26,815 nucleotides of DNA from JAWLFI01 sp041685645. GTDB lineage: Bacteria > Bacteroidota > Bacteroidia > Chitinophagales > Saprospiraceae. This document shows, one piece after another, positions 14,601-21,259 of the stretch (its first letter is position 1; every line of letters begins with the position of its first letter). The stretch lies in the NCBI GenBank assembly GCA_041685645.1, contig JAWLFI010000011.1:1-26815 (forward strand), written 5' to 3'. The notes below the pieces were generated by a model. The model ran no database searches, had not been told where the DNA came from, and saw only the letters and a list, made by a program, of their open reading frames with translations. A program made the translations under genes and the position numbers.

Positions 14601-17422
14601 GACCTGGCTTTCCATCTGAAAAACATACTAATAAAGAACCCTAATAGCATCATTATACTTCCGATCCAGAAAAGATTGATGCCCGGAAACTTAATCGTGG
14701 ACAAGACCAAATAATCAGAGCGGGGCACATTTTCCGCAATGGATATGGGTGCATGGTCAGGCCACTGTATACTTTCTTTAGACAGTCCAAAGGTGAAAGA
14801 GGAATTTTCCGGATCAATTTTTACAAGTTGAGCCGCTATCCGGGCTGTGGTATCGCGATCCTCAATAAAGTTGATTTCGTCATCTCTGATGTAAAAAACA
14901 GGCTCCAGTTGAATGGTTTCTGTGGAATTTTGTACGATATTGAGCTGCGCTCCAATGGCGACATCGCCCTTTTTTGCTCTATATTCCGGATGCTTCGGGG
15001 ATTGAATGATATCTGATAAATGCACGGTATAATTCTCCCATTGCGCAGAATCGCCCAACTTGAGCTCAATGGTGGAGCCGGACTGTGATTTAGACTTTTC
15101 CAAAACAGCATCTGCAAATGACTCCGGTAGCTTAATCTTCATTCGAGTATCTGGAAAATACGCTCCATATTGGTACAGTGCATTGTCGCGAATCAAGAGG
15201 AAGGCTGTTTTTTCTTCCGGTTGGGTAAATTCATTGGACCAGCTGGTAATATTCAGCCCTATAACCATATCTCCTTCACTGTATTCATAATCATCGTGCT
15301 CGGGAATCTCATTAGTGAATTCCGCGTAGATGAATGAACCATTGTAGGCCAGAGTATCACCGGGCGTAATCATTTGTTCGGTATAGCTGAGGCTATCCTC
15401 AATATTTTTTGCTTCCTGAAAATTCATTTCCTGAGGAGGTAAGCCGCTGAGGTGGGTGAATATATCATAGTTCCACTTTCTTCGGGTGTCCGGATTGTAA
15501 GCTTCTACTTTAGTATAATCGGAGTTGTAAATAATGTTGGGATGCAGGGTAAAGGTATCCCGAAGTTCACTCGTGGAATCCATGGGCACAAAGCGAATAT
15601 CATAGGTGCGGTAAAACCCATCCATGGAGTCATCTACATAGGTGGCTTCATATCCGTTCATAACCATAGGAGATCCTTTGAGAAGTATGATATTGGACTG
15701 AAGGGTTTCTTCATCCAGCCCCAATAAGCCCTGTTGAGCAAACATATTGGTAGAAATAACTTCTTTATTGAGTCCACTAGCCAGAATTCCGATGATCATT
15801 ATGCCGAAACCCACATGGGAAAACCAACTGGCGACGGACTTCGGGTAGTGCCTTACCACGCGAATGAAATGGTCTGTATTGGAAATGATTGCATAAAAAC
15901 CGGAAAACAGTAAAAGCTGATACTGCCAGGCCACTGCATTGAGCCAATACAATGAGATATAGCTGAGAAGCAGGGCAATTACTGCGGCCAGGCCTAAATG
16001 CCGGAAGAGGGTTTTTTTGTACAACTTTACATTGCGCTCGTTATATCTCGTCCATTGTCCCACACCACTCAGAAGTCCTATGAATAGAGCAATCCACAAT
16101 TGGCTTCTATTATAATGCTCTACCGGATCGTTGATCACCATGGGTTCATGCAAAGGATCGAAATAAGTCATGAGCGCATTGAGCACAGGTAGAGAGGTGA
16201 AAAAAGTGATGAGAATAGCCGAAATTCCAAGCACCATGGTCCCTGTAAACATCCAAAATTCTCTGGATTGAAGTTTTTCATCTGTTTTAGGGCTGGGGAT
16301 CTGTTTGTATTTTCTAAAGTAGGTGATAAAACCGAGTAGGGGAAAGAAAAGCAAAAAGATTAATAATTGCTTTTCCAGACCGCTTTCCACAAAGGCGTGG
16401 ACAGAAGTTTCCTCCAAAATCCCCGAACGAACCAGGAAGGTAGAATAGACGATGAGGAAGAAAGTTAAAATATAGAAGGCGAAAGTCGCCTTAAGAGAGT
16501 GCCCGGTAGATTGGGCGATGAGATGCGCATGGATACCTGCAACCAGCATTAACCAGGGCACAAGGGACATATTTTCTACCGGATCCCAGGCCCAGTATCC
16601 ACCAAAGGTCAGGGCTTCATAAGCCCAGGCTCCTCCCATCAATATCCCCACGCCTAAAATTCCGGCCGAGAAAGCGACCCAGGGAAATGCCGATTTCAAC
16701 CAGGATTTGAAATTGCCCGTCCATAATCCCGCCATGGCGAAAGCAAAGGGAATCGTCGTACTGGCAAAGCCCAGGAACAGGGTCGGTGGATGAATGGTCA
16801 TCCAATAATTTTGTAAGAGTGCATTGAGGCCTCTGCCTTCAATGAGGTTGAGGTAATCTGCATTACTGAAAATGGGCGCATCGACTGTGTCGCGCAACAA
16901 GACAAATGGATTGATCCCTATTTTAAGGGCATCTGTTCCCTCACCGATATAGACGCCAAGCAGCATGCTGAGAATAAAAGCCTGTACCAAAGCGACAACT
17001 GCTAAGACAGGAGCTTCCCATTCTCCCCTTTTCCAAAGTAAAATCAGGCCGAGAATAACATGCCAGAAGGCCCAGAGCAGGAAACTGCCCTCCTGTCCTT
17101 CCCAAAAGGCAGAGAAGATGTATTTGAAAGGTAAGTCATCGGAGGTATGGTCGTACACGTAGGCATATTCGTAATGCTTCTGGATCAACAAGTAAAAAAG
17201 CAGACCGATGACTGCAAAAATGCTGATAGCCTGAATCACGAACCCCAGGCGGCCCAGATTTTTCCAGGCTTTGGTTTTCACCGGTTGATGGGATTTTTGA
17301 GTAGCGAGATAGTATGAGATCGCGCTTAGAAGGGCAAAAACAAAGCCCAACACTAGAGCCAGATTGCCTAATTTGCCATAAATGAGGTGTTCTCCTACGT
17401 AAGAAATATTGCTAAATATCAT
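14597..17422 (-). CDS. ccmF: cytochrome c heme lyase subunit CcmF
   Basis: 941 residues, multi-spanning inner-membrane protein of the heme-handling (HHP) superfamily that attaches heme to apocytochrome c on the periplasmic side. Seen: FWEGQEGSFLLW (106-117), TIHPPTLFLGF (209-219) with a conserved histidine, the WWD heme-binding segment GGYWAWDPVENMSLVPW (274-290), and GIHAHLIAQSTGHS next to it. STFLVRSGILEETSVHAF follows and contains the other P-side histidine. Proteobacterial CcmF is about 650 residues; the extra length here is mostly a soluble, probably periplasmic region at about 540-905 before the last membrane helix. The ATG overlaps the ccmE stop by 4 bases, and the stop overlaps the next gene in the same way. 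ccmA, ccmB, ccmC, ccmG and ccmH are not in the window. Confidence 0.93.
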   Translation of the reverse strand: MIFSNISYVGEHLIYGKLGNLALVLGFVFALLSAISYYLATQKSHQPVKTKAWKNLGRLGFVIQAISIFAVIGLLFYLLIQKHYEYAYVYDHTSDDLPFKYIFSAFWEGQEGSFLLWAFWHVILGLILLWKRGEWEAPVLAVVALVQAFILSMLLGVYIGEGTDALKIGINPFVLLRDTVDAPIFSNADYLNLIEGRGLNALLQNYWMTIHPPTLFLGFASTTIPFAFAMAGLWTGNFKSWLKSAFPWVAFSAGILGVGILMGGAWAYEALTFGGYWAWDPVENMSLVPWLMLVAGIHAHLIAQSTGHSLKATFAFYILTFFLIVYSTFLVRSGILEETSVHAFVESGLEKQLLIFLLFFPLLGFITYFRKYKQIPSPKTDEKLQSREFWMFTGTMVLGISAILITFFTSLPVLNALMTYFDPLHEPMVINDPVEHYNRSQLWIALFIGLLSGVGQWTRYNERNVKLYKKTLFRHLGLAAVIALLLSYISLYWLNAVAWQYQLLLFSGFYAIISNTDHFIRVVRHYPKSVASWFSHVGFGIMIIGILASGLNKEVISTNMFAQQGLLGLDEETLQSNIILLKGSPMVMNGYEATYVDDSMDGFYRTYDIRFVPMDSTSELRDTFTLHPNIIYNSDYTKVEAYNPDTRRKWNYDIFTHLSGLPPQEMNFQEAKNIEDSLSYTEQMITPGDTLAYNGSFIYAEFTNEIPEHDDYEYSEGDMVIGLNITSWSNEFTQPEEKTAFLLIRDNALYQYGAYFPDTRMKIKLPESFADAVLEKSKSQSGSTIELKLGDSAQWENYTVHLSDIIQSPKHPEYRAKKGDVAIGAQLNIVQNSTETIQLEPVFYIRDDEINFIEDRDTTARIAAQLVKIDPENSSFTFGLSKESIQWPDHAPISIAENVPRSDYLVLSTIKFPGINLFWIGSIMMLLGFFISMFFRWKARS

Positions 17423-17820
17423 TCGCTTTTCGCTTCAGACCTGATGTATATCTCTTCATCATTGTACTTCGAGGGGCATTTCATGAGCATGTCTGAAGCT
17501 ACAAATCCCTCCTCATTCATTTGCCCCGTAAGGACAATTTGTTCTGAAAGTTCAAAATCTTGTGGTTTGGCCTGAAGGAGGACTACTTTTTCTTCGCGAC
17601 CTTCGTTGTCTTTCATGTAAAAAGAAAAATGATTAGGATCTTTTACGGGATCATATATCATCTCCTTATCTTTACTCAATTGGCCTACGACTTTCATTCT
17701 CTCACCGGAATTTTCAGCCAGAGTAAAAGTCCCATAGGAGCTTACGTCATTAGAAGTAAAGACAATGACGCTAATCGCTCCTGCGATGAGAATGAGTGCG
17801 GCAATTAGTGTGTTATTCAT
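17419..17820 (-). CDS. ccmE: heme chaperone CcmE, CxxxY type
   Basis: 133 residues from the ATG at 17820; the frame runs 28 codons further but through the promoter. An N-terminal membrane anchor (residues 4-21) is followed by the periplasmic beta-barrel: VSSYGTFTLAENSGERMKVVG, then MIYDPVKDPNHFSFYMKDNEG and QIVLTGQMNEEGFVASDMLMK. The heme-binding site, HxxxY in E. coli CcmE, here reads CPSKY (C115, Y119), placing it in the cysteine-type class described from Desulfovibrio, where heme transfer works without CcmG and CcmH. CcmE carries heme from CcmC to CcmF, and ccmF follows with a 4-base overlap. A -7 box lies at 17844-17851. Confidence 0.92.
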   Translation of the reverse strand: MNNTLIAALILIAGAISVIVFTSNDVSSYGTFTLAENSGERMKVVGQLSKDKEMIYDPVKDPNHFSFYMKDNEGREEKVVLLQAKPQDFELSEQIVLTGQMNEEGFVASDMLMKCPSKYNDEEIYIRSEAKSE

Positions 17821-17843
17821 TCGATTCTTCTTAAATACGACTG

Positions 17844-17877
17844 CAAAAGTAATAACACAACGGGAATAAGTGGCAAA
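17844..17877 (-). promoter_or_regulatory. promoter of the ccmE-ccmF cluster
   Basis: On the - strand TACTTTTG (17851-17844) matches TAnnTTTG exactly, with TTTG (17877-17874) 22 bases upstream, slightly long for the usual 19-21. It would start transcription about 15-20 bases before the ccmE ATG. Confidence 0.5.
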
Positions 17878-17952
17878 GTGAAGCAGTAGAATCACTTTTC
17901 TCAAACCAATATGACATAGTTATTACCCTGAGGTGCTCTGTCAAAATTATTT

Positions 17953-17960
17953 TACTTTTG
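17953..17960 (+). promoter_or_regulatory. -7 box of the ftsE-like gene
   Basis: TACTTTTG, an exact TAnnTTTG match, ends 5 bases before the ATG at 17966. Transcription would begin at or next to the start codon, so the message may be leaderless. No clear TTTG lies upstream. Confidence 0.45.
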
Positions 17961-17965
17961 TACTT

Positions 17966-18652
17966 ATGGAAACAAGAAAAGAAATCGTAAAGTTGCAGGG
18001 CTTAAATATTTTTCGGGCGAATGAGCCCGTCTTATCGGATTTGCATATCGCCATCTACGAAGGCGATTTTTGTTATTTGCTGGGATCAACAGGAAGTGGT
18101 AAGTCATCCCTGCTAAAAACGATTTTTGGTTCTCTGCCGGTGCATTCCGGACAGATCTCGGTCAATGGTCATAATGTCGCGGAATTGAAGGTGAAAGAAT
18201 TGCCTGATTATCGTCGAAAGTTGGGAATGATTTTTCAGGATTTTAGGTTGTTAGAGGATTACAATGTGTATGAGAATCTCAATTTGATCTTGAAAGCGAC
18301 GGATTGGTCCTCAAAGAAAGAACGGCAGCAGCGAATAGAGGAAATATTGGAATGGGTTCATTTGCCCGGCAAAGAGAAGCGGTTGCCTCACGAATTGTCG
18401 GGAGGAGAAAGGCAGCGGGTGGCTATCGCACGAGCGATATTGAACGATCCGCCATTGATTATAGGTGATGAGCCTACGGGGAATTTAGATCCGGCGACCT
18501 CGGATGAAATCATGTTTTTGCTGCGCAGACTAAATAAAGAGAAGGGAACGGCAATTTTGTTGGCCACTCATGATTATCGGCTGTTGGACAAATTTCCCGG
18601 TAGAATACTGCGCGCTGATGCGGGAGGTATTCGGGAGGAAAAGGTCTATTGA
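17966..18652 (+). CDS. ftsE: FtsE-like ABC transporter ATPase
   Basis: 228 residues from the ATG at 17966; an upstream in-frame GTG at 17933 would place the promoter box inside the gene. Walker A GSTGSGKSS (40-48), Q-loop IFQDFRLLEDYNVYENL, signature LSGGERQRVAIARA, Walker B LIIGDEPTGNLDP and switch histidine LLATHD are all intact. The LLxxxTVYENL-like stretch and the overall length match FtsE, the ATPase that with FtsX drives periplasmic peptidoglycan hydrolases during division. No ftsX follows; the gene is alone. A LolD-type ATPase is the closest alternative, so the name is a family-level call. Confidence 0.85.
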   Translation: METRKEIVKLQGLNIFRANEPVLSDLHIAIYEGDFCYLLGSTGSGKSSLLKTIFGSLPVHSGQISVNGHNVAELKVKELPDYRRKLGMIFQDFRLLEDYNVYENLNLILKATDWSSKKERQQRIEEILEWVHLPGKEKRLPHELSGGERQRVAIARAILNDPPLIIGDEPTGNLDPATSDEIMFLLRRLNKEKGTAILLATHDYRLLDKFPGRILRADAGGIREEKVY

Positions 18653-18654
18653 GT

Positions 18655-18677
18655 CCCCATTATATAGTGATATGGGG
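18655..18677 (+). terminator. possible terminator after ftsE
   Basis: CCCCAT (18655-18660) pairs with ATGGGG (18672-18677) over an 11-base loop, just behind the stop codon and followed by TTGAGGTTTTATT. The stem is only six pairs and the loop is long. Confidence 0.35.
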
Positions 18678-18947
18678 TTGAGGTTTTATTGAGCAAGCTG
18701 GATATCGAGGTTTAATAAATTTAGTTATCTAGTGTCTTTACCACTAAATCCGTTTCAGACCAAGTCTTGATCTTTTTGCTCATATCTTCGTTGCTCCTTG
18801 AGCTGAACAAAAATCTGCTGCGACTTTTCTATATTTATTTAGTCGTAATGACACTGGGGGCTGATAAGATTTGGAGGTTTGACAATCAGTTTAGGGCCCG
18901 GAGGTTTTAATTCAGCTGAAAGCTAAGTGATCGAAAGCCGTGAGTTT
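18678..18947. other. gene-free stretch between ftsE and copy B
   Basis: AT-rich, no reading frame worth calling, no tRNA-like fold that I can see. Together with copy B and the next ~140 bases it makes a gap of about 660 bases between ftsE and the YkuK-like gene. Confidence 0.4.
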
Positions 18948-19173
18948 GGGGCATAGCCCGTATTCGCGTGAGGTGCCTGGAGGGTGCTGGACCCGCAGGT
19001 GTCCAGCAGTCCGATGCAGAGGCGCGATACCTCGCGGCTCTCGAGGACGGAGCGACCCGAGGCCGCCTCTGCAGAGGCATGAGGCGGCTCGAGGATAAAA
19101 GCAGCGAACCCCGGAAGGGACCGACCCTCCCCAAATTTTGGGGAGGGTCACGCCCAAAATATAAAAAGCAAAA
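18948..19173 (-). repeat. dispersed GC-rich structured element, copy B
   Basis: Read on the - strand this has the same block order as copy A: TTTTG..TTTTGGGCGTG (19173-19149); GGGTCGGTCCCTTCCGGGGTT (19127-19107, shown as two pieces by its halves); CTCGAG; GCCTCT then TCG; ACCTGCG loop; GCACCCTCCAGGCACCTCACGC (ending at 18966, block of 22); and GGGCTATG (18959-18952). Hairpins: GACCCTCCCC/GGGGAGGGTC (19123-19132/19140-19149, 10 pairs); GCCGCCTC/GAGGCGGC (19062-19069/19081-19088), which also contains the palindrome GCCTCTGCAGAGGC; GCTGGAC/GTCCAGC (18986-18992/19001-19007); and GGGC-TAT-GCCC at the 3' end. Stem sequences differ from copy A but pairing is kept. It lies between ftsE and the YkuK-like gene, antisense to both. 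Reading frames through it are by-products of its GC-rich composition. Confidence 0.8.
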
Positions 19174-19311
19174 ATCTTTTCCTGATACCCCTGCTGATAA
19201 TAGGAAATGCAAGATGAAATTGATGTTAAATAATTATTTTTACACAAATCCAGAGTGGCAGAGTCAACCTTTTTTATCAAATTACGTATCTAAATATGTA
19301 AAAACCAGCAG

Positions 19312-19791
19312 ATGAGTATAATCAAATGGAGAAGGCTGAGTGGGACGCCCTTGTTGCTGCCAGTGGAAGAAGAGGTGGAGGCGGTGATACAAAGAGAGCT
19401 GTTGAATAAGCAAGAACTGACGATCTGCGTGGGGACGGATTCTGAGGTGCGAGGCGAGATTGTTCGTTTTGCTTCTGTGATCGTGTTTTTGCGTCGGAAT
19501 AATGGAGGGATTATGTTTATCAGTAAATCGCTGGAGCGTCAACGAATGTCGCTTAAGGAGCGGATGATTACAGAAGTTTCCAAATCAGTGGCGATAGCGC
19601 ATAGTTTGTCCGGAACGCTAAATAAATACCGGATTCCGCTCGAGGTTCATGCGGACATCAATACACAGCCGATTCATTTGTCCTCCACGGCCCTGAAGGA
19701 AGCGATGGGTTATATCAAGGGGATGGGATTTACATTTAAGGCGAAGCCCGATGCTTTTGCGAGTACTTGTTGCGCGGATCGATTAATTTAG
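19312..19791 (+). CDS. YkuK-like RNase H-fold protein (DUF458 type)
   Basis: 159 residues. The core strand ICVGTDSEVRGEIVRFASVIVF (about 38-59) has the GTDS motif of the YkuK/DUF458 family, which is predicted to adopt an RNase H-like fold. EVHADINTQP supplies the next acidic strand, and the end ALKEAMGYIKGMGF followed by KPDAFASTCCADRLI matches the family's closing motif, where an alanine-rich helix follows a KPD. Acidic residues at D43, D115 and the terminal D157 could bind metal. The biological role of the family is poorly known. The ATG at 19312 follows copy B by about 140 bases, and the gene appears monocistronic. Confidence 0.78.
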   Translation: MSIIKWRRLSGTPLLLPVEEEVEAVIQRELLNKQELTICVGTDSEVRGEIVRFASVIVFLRRNNGGIMFISKSLERQRMSLKERMITEVSKSVAIAHSLSGTLNKYRIPLEVHADINTQPIHLSSTALKEAMGYIKGMGFTFKAKPDAFASTCCADRLI

Positions 19792-19874
19792 ACAGCACAA
19801 GATCGTTCGGCCATCGAAGAAAGGTAGCAGTTCGCCTAAAAAGTCTATGGAAATAAAGGCATATTTTTTACCTT

Positions 19875-19882
19875 TACTTTTG
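19875..19882 (+). promoter_or_regulatory. -7 box of the M16 protease operon
   Basis: TACTTTTG matches TAnnTTTG exactly, 35 bases before the ATG at 19917. No TTTG is visible at the expected distance upstream. Confidence 0.4.
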
Positions 19883-19916
19883 CCGGCATCTTATTTACTT
19901 TACGAAATACATGATT

Positions 19917-21248
19917 ATGGAAAAGCGGATCTTTTTGTTTCTTTTAATGGCTTTTGGCCTAATAACTGCAATACAAGCACAAATGACAGACGTAGAATTT
20001 GAACAATACACCCTTGATAACGGATTGGAGGTGATTTTGCATCAGGATAAAAGCGCTCCTGTAGTGGCTGTATCTGTGATGTATCACGTGGGATCCAAGA
20101 ATGAGAATCCCGATCGAACGGGTTTTGCTCACTTTTTTGAGCACTTATTATTTGAAGGGACAGAAAATATAGAGCGAGGCGAATTCGATAAATATGTCGA
20201 GAGAGCCGGTGGCACCTTAAACGCAAATACGAGCTTTGACCGGACCTACTATTATGAGCTTTTACCGGCGAATCAACTAGAGTTAGGGCTTTGGCTGGAA
20301 TCTGAGCGAATGCTGCATGCTGTAGTGGATGAGGTGGGTATAGAAACCCAACGATCTGTGGTGAAGGAAGAAAAGAGGCAGCGAGTCGATAATCAGCCCT
20401 ATGGAACCGTCATGCAGGAGACGTTTAGCCGTGCGTTTCAAAATCATCCGTACCAGTGGATGCCCATAGGATCTATGGAGCATTTAGATGCTGCTTCGGA
20501 AGAGGATTACAAGAGCTTTTACGAAACCTTCTACGTGCCGAACAATGCGGTATTGAGCATTTCTGGTAATTTGGATATCGAGCAGACCAAAGAATGGGTG
20601 GAGAAATACTTTGGAACGATACCTAGAGGAGAAAAAGAGATTCCGACGCCGGAATTAAATGAGCCGCCGTTGAGTCAGGAAATAAGAGATACTGTTTTTG
20701 ATGATATTCAGTTGCCTGCTGTCATTCAGGGGTACAGAATACCGGAGCAAACTCATCCCGATTACTACGCGATGGATTTATTAGCTACTGTATTGTCGGG
20801 CGGGGAGTCTTCGCGGATGTACAAGAGAATTGTGGATGATGAGCAATTGGCCTTAGCGGTGTTTAATTTTGCCTTTGGCCTGGAACATTATGGGCTCAGC
20901 ATAAATTACGGGATTGCCAATATGGGTGTTGACCCCTCGGATCTCGAAGCCGTAATGGATGAGGAGGTAGAAAAGGTAAAGAATGAGCTCATCACAGAGC
21001 GAGAGTATCAGAAACTAATCAATCAGAAAGAATCTCAATTTGTGAGCCAAAATGCATCCATGGCCGGAATTGCAGAGAATCTGGCTACCTATCACTTGTT
21101 TTACGGAGATGCCAACCTGATCAATAACATCATTCAAAAATACAGGGCTGTCAGCCGAGAGGATATTCAACGGGTGGCTCAGAAATATTTGAATAAAGAA
21201 CGCAGAGTGGTATTGTACTATTTGCCAAAACCCGCTGACTCACAATAA
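19917..21248 (+). CDS. M16 family zinc protease, catalytic subunit
   Basis: 443 residues from the ATG at 19917 (another ATG lies two codons upstream). A signal peptide (MEKRIFLFLLMAFGLITAIQA) shows export. The inverted zinc motif HFFEH is at 72-76 within TGFAHFFEHLLFEGT, with the downstream glutamate in the VVKEEKRQ region that completes the site. FYVPNNAVLSISGN and LSGGESSRMYKRIVDDEQL are further M16 landmarks. The C-terminal half lacks the R...TYG substrate-binding pair that normally faces the zinc site; that pair is present in the next gene, 11 bases downstream. The two should therefore form a heterodimer like mitochondrial processing peptidase or bacterial two-subunit M16B enzymes. It probably degrades peptides in the periplasm. 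Length fits one M16 subunit. Confidence 0.93.
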   Translation: MEKRIFLFLLMAFGLITAIQAQMTDVEFEQYTLDNGLEVILHQDKSAPVVAVSVMYHVGSKNENPDRTGFAHFFEHLLFEGTENIERGEFDKYVERAGGTLNANTSFDRTYYYELLPANQLELGLWLESERMLHAVVDEVGIETQRSVVKEEKRQRVDNQPYGTVMQETFSRAFQNHPYQWMPIGSMEHLDAASEEDYKSFYETFYVPNNAVLSISGNLDIEQTKEWVEKYFGTIPRGEKEIPTPELNEPPLSQEIRDTVFDDIQLPAVIQGYRIPEQTHPDYYAMDLLATVLSGGESSRMYKRIVDDEQLALAVFNFAFGLEHYGLSINYGIANMGVDPSDLEAVMDEEVEKVKNELITEREYQKLINQKESQFVSQNASMAGIAENLATYHLFYGDANLINNIIQKYRAVSREDIQRVAQKYLNKERRVVLYYLPKPADSQ

Positions 21249-21259
21249 AAGTAATACTC

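Noticed and set aside
17821..17904. 28-codon N-terminal extension of ccmE
   Set aside because: It would cover the -7 promoter box and precede a normal membrane anchor; the ATG at 17820 fits the family.
18907..19315. Open frames of 101-122 codons on both strands over copy B
   Set aside because: They follow the stop-poor GC-rich element and match no family; shared DNA blocks, not codons, are conserved between copies.
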